A DNA stretch of 64,000 bases, from positions 3,425,501 to 3,489,500 of the forward strand of contig NZ_AP014946.1 in assembly GCF_002355335.1 (NCBI RefSeq), read 5' to 3'. Below the pieces are notes generated by a model. The model saw nothing but the letters and a program-made list of their open reading frames with translations. It was not told where the DNA came from and did not search any database. Positions 1 to 8,517 of this stretch are shown here, piece by piece (the stretch's first letter is position 1; every line of letters starts with the position of its first letter). The DNA comes from Variibacter gotjawalensis. Lineage in GTDB: Bacteria; Pseudomonadota; Alphaproteobacteria; Rhizobiales; Xanthobacteraceae. The position numbers and the translations under genes were made by a program.

Positions 1-40
1 AGACTGCGCCCGATTTACGGCTGAGGACGAGGAGAAACGT

Positions 41-508
41 ATGGCTGGTAACGTCGAGAAGCGCTTGGAAGAACTCGGAATTGTTCTCCCCTCACCGACA
101 ACGCCGGTCGCAAATTATGTTCCCTTCGTGCGTACGCATAATTTTCTCGTCCTCTCCGGCCAGATTTGTTTCGGCGCAGACGGCAAGCTCGTCGCCAAGG
201 GCAAACTCGGCGGCGGCGTGTCGATCGAGGACGGTCAGAAGGCCGCACGCGCCTGCGCGATCAACCTCCTGGCACAGATCAAGGCCGCGGTCGGCGATCT
301 CGACAAGGTCGCCCGCGTCGTCCGCCTTGGCGGCTTCATCAATTCGATGCCGGACTTCACTGACGGCCCAAAGGTTATGAACGGCGCGTCCGACCTCATG
401 GTCGAGGTATTCGCCGACAAGGGCCGCCATGCCCGCTCCACCGTCGGCGTCGCATCGCTGCCGGCCGATGCTGCCGTTGAAGTCGAAGGCTACTTTGAGG
501 TCGACTAA
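41..508 (+). CDS. RidA family protein (YjgF/YER057c/UK114)
   Basis: A 155-residue protein of the long RidA subfamily. RidA proteins hydrolyse reactive enamine/imine intermediates released by PLP enzymes such as threonine dehydratase, in the cytosol. Seen: an N-terminal strand region with NYVPFVRTHNFLVLSGQ, which is the family's N-terminal beta segment, followed by the GQKAARACAINLLAQIKAAVGDLDKV helix and a C-terminal R-S-T-V-G-V-A-S-L-P stretch typical of the trimer interface. The start has a good GGAGAA ribosome site 6 to 11 bases upstream. The classical RidA arginine/glutamate pair near the C-terminus is only partly recognisable, so the activity could differ from E. coli RidA. The glycerophosphodiesterase gene follows 36 bases later on the same strand and may be cotranscribed. 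Confidence 0.9.
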   Translation: MAGNVEKRLEELGIVLPSPTTPVANYVPFVRTHNFLVLSGQICFGADGKLVAKGKLGGGVSIEDGQKAARACAINLLAQIKAAVGDLDKVARVVRLGGFINSMPDFTDGPKVMNGASDLMVEVFADKGRHARSTVGVASLPADAAVEVEGYFEVD

Positions 509-544
509 CAAGAACTGACGCGGAATCGCGCGACTGGGAATGAC

Positions 545-1282
545 ATGGACTGGCTGACGGCGCGTCCGATAGCGCATCGCGGGCTTCACACCGCCTCCGA
601 AGGCGTTATCGAGAATATGCCGTCCGCCTTCACGGCCGCTATCGGCGGCAACTACGCGATCGAATGCGACGTCCAATGCTCGGCCGATGGCGAAGCAATG
701 GTGCATCACGACGGCGTGCTTGACCGCCTGACCGAGACCACCGGCCCGCTCGGCGGCCGCACCGTCGCCGAACTCAAGCGTGTCGACTTCAGAAACACCG
801 CCGACCGCATGCTCACGCTCGGCGAGTTGTGCGATTTGGTCGCCGGCCGCGTTACGCTCATCGTCGAGATCAAACACCAGCGGGACGCAAAGTCCCCGCT
901 GCCGAAGCGGGTTGCCGATGTGCTGTCGAGCTACAAAGGGCCGGTCGCGACGATGTCGTTCGACCCGGACCAGATCGCGACAGTGCGCGAGCAAGCGCCA
1001 AACCTCGTTCGCGGCATCGTCGCCGAGCGGAATTTCCATCCGAAGGACTGGGGTCCGATGAGCGGTTGGGAGCGCTTCCGCCTCGCCCACCTTCTCCATG
1101 CCCCGACCTCAAAGCCTCAATTCGTGTCCTACCGCGTCGCCGATTTGCCCGCGCTGGCGCCGACGCTGGCGCGCGCCCTCTTCGGAATTCCGCTGATCTG
1201 CTGGACCGTCCGCACCCCCGAGGATCGCGCCCAGGCCGAAGCCTGCAAGGCGCAGATCACCTTCGAGGGCTTCCGCGCCTAA
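545..1282 (+). CDS. glycerophosphodiester phosphodiesterase
   Basis: A 245-residue GDPD-family enzyme that would hydrolyse glycerophosphodiesters to sn-glycerol-3-phosphate and an alcohol. Seen: the first catalytic box IAHRGLH (residues about 9-15), then E-N-M-P-S-A-F, the acidic metal-binding box IECDVQ, and the general-acid box VHHDGVLDRLT. A downstream IVEIKHQ strand and a C-terminal CWTVRT strand fit the TIM-barrel order. There is no signal peptide, so a cytoplasmic UgpQ-like enzyme is likely. It follows the RidA gene closely; no metabolic link between the two is evident. Length matches bacterial GDPDs of about 240-250 residues. Confidence 0.92.
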   Translation: MDWLTARPIAHRGLHTASEGVIENMPSAFTAAIGGNYAIECDVQCSADGEAMVHHDGVLDRLTETTGPLGGRTVAELKRVDFRNTADRMLTLGELCDLVAGRVTLIVEIKHQRDAKSPLPKRVADVLSSYKGPVATMSFDPDQIATVREQAPNLVRGIVAERNFHPKDWGPMSGWERFRLAHLLHAPTSKPQFVSYRVADLPALAPTLARALFGIPLICWTVRTPEDRAQAEACKAQITFEGFRA

Positions 1283-1375
1283 CCGGATGCAGCCGAGCCT
1301 TGCGGTGCACGCGCTTGCGTGCGCCGCCGCAAAGGCCAATATTCGGACCGTGACTTCTCTTTCCGTTTTCAGCGC

Positions 1376-2599
1376 ATGAGCGGCGGCGAGCTGCGCATCC
1401 GGGTCCTCAATGCGATCGCGGACGTACCGGCCGCGGCCTGGAACGCTTGCGCAAATCCGGCCGGATTTGGACCCGGCAGGCCGCAAGAAAACGCGGCACT
1501 GAACGCGGAATCAGAGTCTCAAGATCGCGCTTACAACCCGTTCATCACGCACGAATTTTTGCACGCGCTGGAAGCGTCCGGCTCTGCCACCGGGCGCACC
1601 GGATGGCAGCCGCAGCATCTCGTGATGGAGAACGATGACGGCGGCATCATTGGCGCGACGCCCTGCTATCTGAAGTCCCACTCGCAGGGCGAATACATCT
1701 TCGATTGGGGCTGGGCCGACGCCTTCGAGCGCGCCGGCGGCAACTACTACCCGAAGCTTCAAGTCTCGGTGCCGTTCACGCCCGCGACCGGCGAGCGCCT
1801 TCTCGTCGCATCCGGCGAGAACGTCGATGCGGTGCGGATCGGGCTTGCCTCTGGGCTCGCCGAGCTGTGCAGCATGCGCGAAGCATCGTCCGCTCACCTC
1901 ACCTTTTTGACGGAGCCCGAGCAGGAACTTCTCGGCAAAGCCGGGTTCCTCAAGCGCTCCAGCCAACAGTTCCATTGGGAGAACCAAGGCTACGCAACCT
2001 TCGACGATTTCCTCACCGCGCTCGCCTCACGCAAGCGCAAAGCAATCCGCCGCGAGCGTTCGGAAGCAGTCGTAAACGACATCGAGATCGAATGGCTCAC
2101 CGGCGCGTCGCTGACTGAAGCCGCCTGGGACGCCTTCTTCGCGTTCTACATGGACACCGGCGCTCGCAAGTGGGGCCGCCCTTATCTCAAGCGCCCGTTC
2201 TTCTCGGCTATCGGCGAGACCATGCGCGACGCTGTGCTGCTGGTCATGGCCAAGCGCGAAGGCCGCTACATCGCCGGCGCGCTGAACTTTATCGGCTCCG
2301 ATACGCTTTATGGCCGTCACTGGGGCTGCATCGAAGAACATCCCTTCCTGCACTTCGAGCTCTGCTACTACCAAGCGATCCAATTCGCGATTGAGCGCGG
2401 GCTGAAGCGGGTCGAAGCCGGCGCGCAAGGCGAACATAAACTCGCGCGCGGCTATCTCCCGGTTGTGACCCGCTCCGCACATTACATCGCCAATCCGAAT
2501 CTACGCCGCGCGGTGTCCGATTTCGTCCGCCGCGAGAGTGCGGAGATCGCCGCGATCAACGAAGCGCTCAGCGAAGCCGGCCCGTTCCGCAAGGATTGA
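1376..2599 (+). CDS. FemAB-like GNAT acyltransferase (COG3146, DUF482)
   Basis: A 407-residue protein of the peptidogalycan-biosynthesis-like family, which has a double GNAT/FemAB fold; the substrate is unknown. Seen: YNPFITHEFLHALEASG near the N-terminus, CYLKSHSQGEYIFDWGWADA, the central RKRKAIRRER box, and a C-terminal ALNFIGSDTLYGRHWGC segment followed by EAGAQGEHKLARGY, both diagnostic for this family. I chose the ATG at 1376; the frame stays open upstream to a GTG at 1319, but those 19 residues are basic and unlike the family N-terminus. The gene stands 53 bases before the first HIT gene, on the same strand. Confidence 0.88.
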   Translation: MSGGELRIRVLNAIADVPAAAWNACANPAGFGPGRPQENAALNAESESQDRAYNPFITHEFLHALEASGSATGRTGWQPQHLVMENDDGGIIGATPCYLKSHSQGEYIFDWGWADAFERAGGNYYPKLQVSVPFTPATGERLLVASGENVDAVRIGLASGLAELCSMREASSAHLTFLTEPEQELLGKAGFLKRSSQQFHWENQGYATFDDFLTALASRKRKAIRRERSEAVVNDIEIEWLTGASLTEAAWDAFFAFYMDTGARKWGRPYLKRPFFSAIGETMRDAVLLVMAKREGRYIAGALNFIGSDTLYGRHWGCIEEHPFLHFELCYYQAIQFAIERGLKRVEAGAQGEHKLARGYLPVVTRSAHYIANPNLRRAVSDFVRRESAEIAAINEALSEAGPFRKD

Positions 2600-2651
2600 C
2601 GTCGCGCGCCACGGCTGTCATCCCGTCCGAATTACTCCAAGGATTGGATCC

Positions 2652-3086
2652 GTGACGGCCTACGATACTCCGACTATTTTCGAGCGCACTTTGCGTGGCG
2701 AATTGCCCGCGCACAAAGTCTACGAAGACGCGCACACCCTCGCCTTCCTTCATTTCGCTCCGCGTTCGCCCGGCCACACGGTGATAATTCCGAAGGTGAG
2801 GTCGCGCAATCTGTTCGACGTTGGCCGCGAGGAACTCGCGCAAGTTATGCGCAGCGCTCAGACCATCGCGAAGGCCGCCATGACCGCGCTCGGCGCGGAC
2901 GGCGTCATTCTGCATCAAGTCAATGAAGAGGCTGCGGATCAGACTGTGTTCTATTTCCACGTCCACATCATCCCCTGTTACGAAGGCATCGAGGTGAAGC
3001 CGCCGCGCGGCCCGATGGAGAAGCCCGAGATCCTCGCGATCCCAGCCGCGAAGCTCTGGAATGCACTGATGGGCCCCAAGGATTGA
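2652..3086 (+). CDS. HIT family protein, degenerate active site
   Basis: A 144-residue histidine-triad protein, the first of a tandem pair. HIT proteins hydrolyse or transfer nucleotides through an HxHxH motif. Here the motif reads Y101-F-H103-V-H105, so the first histidine is a tyrosine while the central nucleophile is kept. The ribose-contact aspartate of the AFxD box is also replaced (AFLHFAP), and the loop usually NESAGGQ reads NEEAADQ. The neighbouring copy has all canonical residues. The GTG start at 2652 has AAGGA eight bases upstream; the frame is open further upstream into the previous gene. It may be a diverged specificity variant or a decaying duplicate. Confidence 0.9.
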   Translation: MTAYDTPTIFERTLRGELPAHKVYEDAHTLAFLHFAPRSPGHTVIIPKVRSRNLFDVGREELAQVMRSAQTIAKAAMTALGADGVILHQVNEEAADQTVFYFHVHIIPCYEGIEVKPPRGPMEKPEILAIPAAKLWNALMGPKD

Positions 3087-3133
3087 CGCTGACGCAGCGG
3101 CCTGCCATCCAAACCGAATTCAAGAACCGAAGG

Positions 3134-3565
3134 ATGGCGACCGTGGCGACTTACGATCCGAACAACATCTTCGCGAAGATCCTGCGTGGCGAACTGCCGG
3201 CACAAAAAGTCTACGAGGATGCCCACACACTCGCCTTCATGGACATCTCGCCACGCGCGCCCGGCCACACGCTGATCATCCCGAAGAACCCGGCGCGTAA
3301 TCTGCTCGATGTCGAGCCGGACGATCTGGCTCACGTCGCGGTGACCTCGCAAAAGATCGCGCAAGCCGTAATGAAAGCTTTCGGCGCCGATGGCGTGACG
3401 GTGCAGCAATTCAACGAAAGCGCCGGCGGACAGGTCGTCTTCCATCTGCATGTCCACGTCATCCCACGTCACGAAGGCGTGAGCCTCAAGCCGCCAGCCG
3501 GGCCGATGGAAAAACCGGAGGTATTGGCGGAGGCGGCAGAGAGGATCAAAAACGCGTTAGCCTAA
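3134..3565 (+). CDS. HIT family protein, canonical
   Basis: A 143-residue histidine-triad (Hint/HinT-like) purine-nucleotide hydrolase. Seen: the helix-strand start NIFAKILRGELPAQKVYEDA, the AFMDISPRAPGHTLIIPK box that binds ribose, the QQFNESAGGQ loop, and an intact triad H104-L-H106-V-H108 followed by V-I-P-R. Length is normal for the family. The ATG at 3134 is preceded by AAGG; a frame-matched ATG at 3083 overlaps the stop region of the upstream paralogue and is less likely. The gene lies 47 bases after its degenerate sister and was probably created by the same tandem duplication. Confidence 0.94.
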   Translation: MATVATYDPNNIFAKILRGELPAQKVYEDAHTLAFMDISPRAPGHTLIIPKNPARNLLDVEPDDLAHVAVTSQKIAQAVMKAFGADGVTVQQFNESAGGQVVFHLHVHVIPRHEGVSLKPPAGPMEKPEVLAEAAERIKNALA

Positions 3566-3674
3566 GCAACCCTTAGCAAAATCGACGTCTCCGCTGCTAT
3601 GCAGCAAGCGCGCTGGTGCAGCGCGCAAGGACGCCCCACTTCGACGTCATAGACAACAGAAGTGGAGTCTACTT

Positions 3675-3929
3675 ATGAAGAAGATCATTCTTGCTGCCGT
3701 CGGCGCTACGGCTCTGCTCGCAACGCCGGCTCTCGCCCAGAGCGTTCGTTACGAGCGTGGCCCCGTCGCGCCCTATGTCTCGCAGTACGGTTACAGCGAA
3801 GGCTACGTGTCGGAGCGTCCGTACTACGGCCGTGGCGTCCGCGATAACAACGGCCATTACCGCGGCAACGACCCGGATCCGAATGTGCGCCTCGATCTGC
3901 GCCGGGATAACTGGGAACAAGGCGGCTAA
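3675..3929 (+). CDS. small secreted hypothetical protein, Tyr/Gly/Arg-rich
   Basis: An 84-residue protein I do not recognise. It begins with a clean Sec signal peptide (MKKIILAAVGATALLATPALA, cut after ALA). The mature part of about 60 residues is rich in Tyr, Arg, Gly and Asn (VSQYGYSEGYVSERPYYGRG) and ends in DLRRDNWEQGG, so it looks like a short, probably unstructured envelope or periplasmic peptide. GGAG stands 10 bases before the ATG, and a strong terminator follows, so the gene is probably a monocistronic unit. Many rhizobial genomes carry such lineage-specific secreted peptides. Confidence 0.75.
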   Translation: MKKIILAAVGATALLATPALAQSVRYERGPVAPYVSQYGYSEGYVSERPYYGRGVRDNNGHYRGNDPDPNVRLDLRRDNWEQGG

Positions 3930-3948
3930 CGCCTTCTAGTTTCGAGCG

Positions 3949-3979
3949 AAAGCGGGGAGCCTCGGCTCCCCGCTTTTTT
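3949..3979 (+). terminator. Rho-independent terminator after the small secreted protein
   Basis: An 11-base perfect inverted repeat (AGCGGGGAGCC / GGCTCCCCGCT) with a two-base loop is followed by six T. It begins 20 bases past the stop codon at 3929. Confidence 0.9.
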
Positions 3980-4098
3980 GTGCGCGGTTTCGGTTTGCAC
4001 GCAGAAGCCGCCCGTTGCCTCGCACGCAACCCACCGGCATAGTGCGGCCCCTGTTCGCATGTTTTGGGGCTAAGATGTTGCTCCAGCCGGAGAATCGC

Positions 4099-5706
4099 GT
4101 GAGCAAGCTTGAGTCGAAAGTTGACGTAAACACCGAAGATTTCCGTGCCAACGCCGCGTTGATGCGCGAACTGAACGACCAATTGCGCGCGCGCCGTGCC
4201 GAAGCTGCTCTCGGTGGTCCGCAGCGCTCTCGCGATCGGCATATCTCACGCGGCAAGCTGCTCCCGCGCGATCGCGTCATGAGCCTGATCGACCCGGGCT
4301 CACCGTTTCTCGAACTCTCCCCCCTCGCCGCTTACGACATGTACGACGAGGCAATCAACGCGGCCGGCATCATCACGGGCATCGGCCGCATTGAGGGCCG
4401 CGAATGCGTGATCGTCTGCAACGACGCGACGATCAAAGGCGGCACCTACTATCCGATGACGGTGAAGAAGCACATTCGCGCGCAAGAAGTCGCGCGCGAG
4501 AACCGTTTGCCCTGCATCTACATGGTTGATTCCGGCGGCGCGAACCTGCCGCAATGGCCGGAGGTGTTTCCGGACCGCGAGCACTTCGGCCGCATCTTCT
4601 ACAATCAAGCAACGCTGTCTTCGCTCGGTATCCCGCAAATCGCCGTCGTTATGGGCTCCTGCACGGCCGGCGGTGCTTATGTTCCGGCGATGTCGGACGA
4701 GACGATTATCGTTCGCAAGCAAGGCACCATCTTTCTCGGCGGCCCACCGCTCGTCAAAGCCGCGACCGGCGAGGTCGTGTCCGCCGAAGACCTCGGCGGG
4801 GCCGACGTACACGCTCGCCTCTCCGGCGTTGCGGATCACTATGCGGCGAACGATCACCACGCGATTGGCCTCGCGCGCCGCATTGTCGCGAACTTCAACC
4901 ATAAGAAGAACGTCGACATCCCGCTGCTGACGCCGCACGAGCCGCATTACGACATCGAGGAGCTGGACGGCATCGTGCCGGTCGACCTGAAGAAGCAATA
5001 CGACATACGCGAGGTCATCGCGCGCCTCGTCGACGGCTCTGAGTTCGACGAGTTCAAAGCGCTCTACGGCACAACCATCGTCACCGGCTTCGCCCACATC
5101 CACGGCATGCCGGTCGGCATCATCGGCAACCAGGGCATTCTCTATTCGGAAAGCGCGCTGAAAGCCGCGCACTTCATCGAGCTGTGCTGCCAGCGCCGCA
5201 TCCCCCTCCTCTTCCTGCAGAACATCGTCGGCTTTATGGTCGGCCGCGAATACGAGGCGCGTGGCATCGCTAAGGACGGCGCTAAACTCGTCACTGCGGT
5301 CTCCTGCGCACAGGTGCCGAAGCTCACGCTGGTGCTCGGCGGTTCTTACGGCGCCGGCAACTACGGCATGTGCGGCAGGGCCTACTCGCCGCGTTTCATG
5401 TTCTCGTGGCCGAACGCGAAACTCGCCCTCATGGGCTCGGAGCAGGCGGCTTCCGTGCTCGCCACCGTCCGCCGCGACAATATCGAGGCCGGCGGCGGCT
5501 CCTGGAGCACCGAAGACGAAGAAACCTTCAAGCAACCGATCCGCGACCAGTTCGATGCGCAGGGCAATCCTTATTTCGCCACAGCGCGGTTGTGGGATGA
5601 TGGCATTATCACGCCGTCCGAGACGCGGCGCGTTCTCGCGCTCGCCTTCTCGGCGGCACTGAATGCGCCGATCCCGCAGACGAAGTTCGGCGTGTTCCGG
5701 ATGTAA
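4099..5706 (+). CDS. mccB: 3-methylcrotonyl-CoA carboxylase, carboxyltransferase (beta) subunit
   Basis: A 535-residue carboxyltransferase that transfers carboxyl from biotin to 3-methylcrotonyl-CoA in leucine breakdown. Seen: the box [15 protein letters not shown]-like ([16 protein letters not shown]), [85 protein letters not shown] and [19 protein letters not shown], ending in TKFGVFRM. These match the methylcrotonyl rather than the propionyl branch. The GTG at 4099 (MSKLESKV...) has GGAG seven bases upstream and gives the family's usual length; ATG 4075 is an in-frame alternative. The biotin-carrying partner lies at 11547, not adjacent, and a P450 gene follows after 18 bases. Confidence 0.95.
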   Translation: MSKLESKVDVNTEDFRANAALMRELNDQLRARRAEAALGGPQRSRDRHISRGKLLPRDRVMSLIDPGSPFLELSPLAAYDMYDEAINAAGIITGIGRIEGRECVIVCNDATIKGGTYYPMTVKKHIRAQEVARENRLPCIYMVDSGGANLPQWPEVFPDREHFGRIFYNQATLSSLGIPQIAVVMGSCTAGGAYVPAMSDETIIVRKQGTIFLGGPPLVKAATGEVVSAEDLGGADVHARLSGVADHYAANDHHAIGLARRIVANFNHKKNVDIPLLTPHEPHYDIEELDGIVPVDLKKQYDIREVIARLVDGSEFDEFKALYGTTIVTGFAHIHGMPVGIIGNQGILYSESALKAAHFIELCCQRRIPLLFLQNIVGFMVGREYEARGIAKDGAKLVTAVSCAQVPKLTLVLGGSYGAGNYGMCGRAYSPRFMFSWPNAKLALMGSEQAASVLATVRRDNIEAGGGSWSTEDEETFKQPIRDQFDAQGNPYFATARLWDDGIITPSETRRVLALAFSAALNAPIPQTKFGVFRM

Positions 5707-5724
5707 TCGAACGGCAGAACGACA

Positions 5725-7092
5725 ATGGACGCCATCACGACCCCAGCCCTCGCCCGCATCGCTCCGCCCGAAACGCGGAAGTCGACGCTCGAAATCATTC
5801 GCGGCATCATTCGCAACCCGATCGAGAATTGGCCGATCGAGACTTACGAAGAGCCGTTCGTCTGGGCGAAGCTCTTCGGCAAAAATCTCGTGATGGTCAG
5901 CGATCCGGAGTTGATCAAAGGCATCCTTGTCGATCACGCCGACGCCTTCGAGAAAGCGCTCTCGATGCGCCGCTCGCTCGGCCCATCACTCGGCGACTCG
6001 ATCCTTCTCGCCGAAGGCGCACGTTGGCGCTGGCAGCGCCGCGCCTCGGCGCCGTCGTTCCGGCACGAGCGCATCCTCTCGTTCTTCCCCGCGATGCATG
6101 GCGCCGCCGAGATCTCCTGCGTAAAGCTGCTTTCGCAGGCCGGGCAAGAAGTATCGATGGCGCACGAAATGATGCGCGTCACGTTCGACATCATTGTCGA
6201 GACGATGCTGTCTGGTGCCGCAGGTCTCGATGTCGACCGCGTCGAACAATCGATCACCGACAGCATCAGCACGACGACATGGTCGTTGCTGTTGACGTTA
6301 GCCGGATTGCCGAAATGGACGCCGCATCCGCGCAAACTCGTCGCCGCGCGCGGGCGGAAATATCTCAAAAGCGAATTCCTGCGCATCGCGAAGGAACGCC
6401 GCGCCAATCCGTCCGATCGAAACGATCTTTTGAGTCTGCTCGTCAACGCGACCGATGCCGAGACCGGCACGGCGATGAACGATCAAGACCTTGCTGACAA
6501 CATCTTCACATTCATCGCTGCGGGCCACGAGACGACCGCGCTCGCGCTGACCTGGACATTCTATCTGCTCTCTCAGCACCCATCGATCGAAGAGCGCGTG
6601 CTCGCCGAGATCGCCGAAGTCACGCAGGGCGAACCGCTCAAGCAGGACGACGTCGACAAGCTCGCATACACGAAACAGGTGATCATGGAGTCGATGCGGC
6701 TTTACCCGCCGGCCGCGATGGTCGTCCGCACTGCATTGCGTGACATCGAACTGCCGGGGCTGACCATTCCAAAGGGCACGCCGGTGAATATCCCGATCTA
6801 TGCAACGCAGCGTCACAAGCGCATCTGGTCGTCGCCCGATACGTTCGATCCGGAAAACTTCACGCCGGAGGCGATCAAGTCACGGCATCGTTACAGCTAC
6901 CTGCCGTTCGGCGCTGGCCCGCGCATTTGCATCGGCATGTCGTTCGCGCTCACCGAGGCCGCCATTATTCTCGCGACGATTCTTCCTGCTGTGCGGCTGC
7001 GTTTGCGTCCCGGATACTCGCCGCATCCGCAATTGCGCGTGACCCTTCGCCCTATGGGTGGAATGCCGATGACGGTCGAGCGTCGCACCTAG
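5725..7092 (+). CDS. cytochrome P450
   Basis: A 455-residue soluble P450 mono-oxygenase. Seen: the I-helix oxygen-activation box AGHETT (266-271), the ExxR pair E322-S-M-R325, the meander YLPFGAGPRICIGMSFAL with the haem-ligating Cys402. No N-terminal membrane anchor is visible. The overall pattern (FEKALSMRRSLGPSLGDSIL near the N-terminus) resembles the alphaproteobacterial CYP fatty-acid/steroid-type clade, but the substrate cannot be read from the sequence. No ferredoxin or reductase gene is adjacent. The 18-base gap behind mccB suggests shared transcription, which would link it loosely to acyl-CoA metabolism. Confidence 0.95.
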   Translation: MDAITTPALARIAPPETRKSTLEIIRGIIRNPIENWPIETYEEPFVWAKLFGKNLVMVSDPELIKGILVDHADAFEKALSMRRSLGPSLGDSILLAEGARWRWQRRASAPSFRHERILSFFPAMHGAAEISCVKLLSQAGQEVSMAHEMMRVTFDIIVETMLSGAAGLDVDRVEQSITDSISTTTWSLLLTLAGLPKWTPHPRKLVAARGRKYLKSEFLRIAKERRANPSDRNDLLSLLVNATDAETGTAMNDQDLADNIFTFIAAGHETTALALTWTFYLLSQHPSIEERVLAEIAEVTQGEPLKQDDVDKLAYTKQVIMESMRLYPPAAMVVRTALRDIELPGLTIPKGTPVNIPIYATQRHKRIWSSPDTFDPENFTPEAIKSRHRYSYLPFGAGPRICIGMSFALTEAAIILATILPAVRLRLRPGYSPHPQLRVTLRPMGGMPMTVERRT

Positions 7093-7334
7093 CGACGCAT
7101 CGCCGCATAAGAGCTACTACACGCAGCGGTAGTGAGACACGCCTCCATCAACAATTTGAATGAGTTAGCGCGGACGCGTGAAGCGTTCAAAATACTTTTG
7201 CCGCAAGATGGGCACTATCGTCTTCTACAGCGTTGTCCTGGAAACCGGGGTCTTGAGAACCTATATGGCGCCGGGCACTTGATTTGACTGATTCGTCGTT
7301 GTGGCGTGGTCAACTTAGACAATGAGGATTTGAA
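7093..7334. other. intergenic gap without a gene
   Basis: About 240 bases between the P450 and a small Cys-rich protein. I see no credible coding frame or tRNA. The last bases hold a GAGG ribosome site (ATGAGGATTTGAA) for the next gene. Confidence 0.6.
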
Positions 7335-7571
7335 ATGCTGAGGACTGGTTTCATTCTTGCGGGCGCTTTCGCCCTTTCGCTTTCGGTGATCGCCGACGCC
7401 AGCGCTCAGCGCGGCTCTCAGACCGAACAAGATGCTTGCGCACGCGACGTCACCAAGCTCTGCCGCAAAGTCATGGATCAGGGCGACATGATCGTCCTCG
7501 GCTGCTTGAAGCAAAACCGCGCAAAGCTCAGCAAAGCCTGCGCAAAAGTCCTGACCGATAACGGACAGTAA
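7335..7571 (+). CDS. small secreted Cys-rich repeat protein
   Basis: A 78-residue protein with a signal peptide (cut after ADASA). The mature part, D-A-C-A-R-D-V-T-K-L-C...L-G-C-L-K...L-S-K-A-C, has four cysteines spaced like a single copy of the cysteine-rich repeat of Golgi apparatus protein 1 (PF00839 type: C-x3-D-x3-C ... CL ... LS..C). Such one-repeat secreted proteins are common in rhizobia and have no known function; two disulfides are likely in the periplasm. The GAGG site lies 10 bases before the ATG. The family match is from memory of the pattern and not a search. Confidence 0.75.
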   Translation: MLRTGFILAGAFALSLSVIADASAQRGSQTEQDACARDVTKLCRKVMDQGDMIVLGCLKQNRAKLSKACAKVLTDNGQ

Positions 7572-7620
7572 TTGATCTTATTCGTGCATCCTGCGACGTT
7601 ACCGCGTCGACGGGAGCGCC

Positions 7621-8433
7621 ATGAAACCGATAACGATCGCGGCCGCCGCGTTCTTGGCCCTGATGCCGACGGCGGCCGCTGTCGCGTCTGGGCCTGAGAG
7701 CCTGCGTGACTGCCGCGAGCAAACTGATCCCGATCGCGTCACACAAGCCTGCAGCAGCGTTATCGACGCGGGCGCATCCGAAACTGCGCGCAATCGTGCA
7801 ACGGCGTATATTTATCGCGCCGGCGTCTATCTTCAGAAGAACGATCGGCCACGCGCGCTGGCTGACTACGATGCCGCGATCGCGACCGATCCCACCTTCT
7901 CGCATGGGTTTTTCCAACGCGGATTGTTTTATCATCGCGGCGGCGACCTGGTGCGCGCAAAGGCCGACTACGACACCGCGCTAAAGCTCGACGCCAAGTT
8001 GATCCCCGCCTACCTCAACCGCGGTACGATCCACTATCAACTCCTCTCGTACCGCCTCGCTCTTGCCGACTTCGACAGCGCCGTCGCGCTCAAGCCGGAC
8101 GATCCGGACTTGCTACACAATCGCGGACTGGCGCGTTTGGCGCTCGGTCGTATCGATCCAGCAATTTCCGATTTCAGCCGCGCGCTCGAACATGCTCCGC
8201 AATTCCCCCGTTTCTGGTTCAATCGCGGCCGCGCCCAAGCTGCAAAAACGGAGTTCGCTGCCGCCGCGTCCGATTTCGCGGCAGCGCTGGAACGCGACTC
8301 CGGATACACGCTCGCACAAACGTGCCTCACCGCCGCGAAGGAAGCGCAGGCTGCAAAGGACGCAAAGCGCCGGCCGTTCTTCCCGATGCACTGCCTGCGT
8401 GACGTGCCGACCCCGCCCCGCCCCAGCCTCTAA
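7621..8433 (+). CDS. periplasmic tetratricopeptide repeat protein
   Basis: A 270-residue protein with a signal peptide (MKPITIAAAAFLALMPTAAAVA) and about five TPR units: residues run through RATAYIYRAGVYLQKNDRPR, FFQRGLFYHRGGDLVRAKADY, AYLNRGTIHYQLLSYRLALADF, LLHNRGLARLALGRIDPAISDF and FWFNRGRAQAAKTEFAAAASDF-type segments. The repeats predict a superhelical protein-binding scaffold. A Cys pair near the N-terminus (LRDCREQ...TQACSSV) fits a secreted protein. GGGAG precedes the ATG. No partner can be named. Confidence 0.85.
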   Translation: MKPITIAAAAFLALMPTAAAVASGPESLRDCREQTDPDRVTQACSSVIDAGASETARNRATAYIYRAGVYLQKNDRPRALADYDAAIATDPTFSHGFFQRGLFYHRGGDLVRAKADYDTALKLDAKLIPAYLNRGTIHYQLLSYRLALADFDSAVALKPDDPDLLHNRGLARLALGRIDPAISDFSRALEHAPQFPRFWFNRGRAQAAKTEFAAAASDFAAALERDSGYTLAQTCLTAAKEAQAAKDAKRRPFFPMHCLRDVPTPPRPSL

Positions 8434-8517
8434 CGAAACCCTTGCCGCAGAGGCATTCTCTTCTCATGATCCCGGCGCGACCGCATCAATAACAAGGCGG
8501 CGCCTGGGAGAGTTTTC

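Noticed and set aside
1-24. Possible C-terminal end of an upstream gene (…RLRPIYG then TGA at 22-24)
   Set aside because: Only seven codons are visible and nothing supports the frame.
92-1099. 335-codon open frame on the minus strand over RidA and GDPD genes
   Set aside because: It is antisense to two well-supported families and has the Arg/Asp/Ala-rich composition of a GC-rich shadow frame.
4300-5937. 545-codon minus-strand frame across mccB
   Set aside because: mccB is certain on the other strand; the antisense protein resembles no family.
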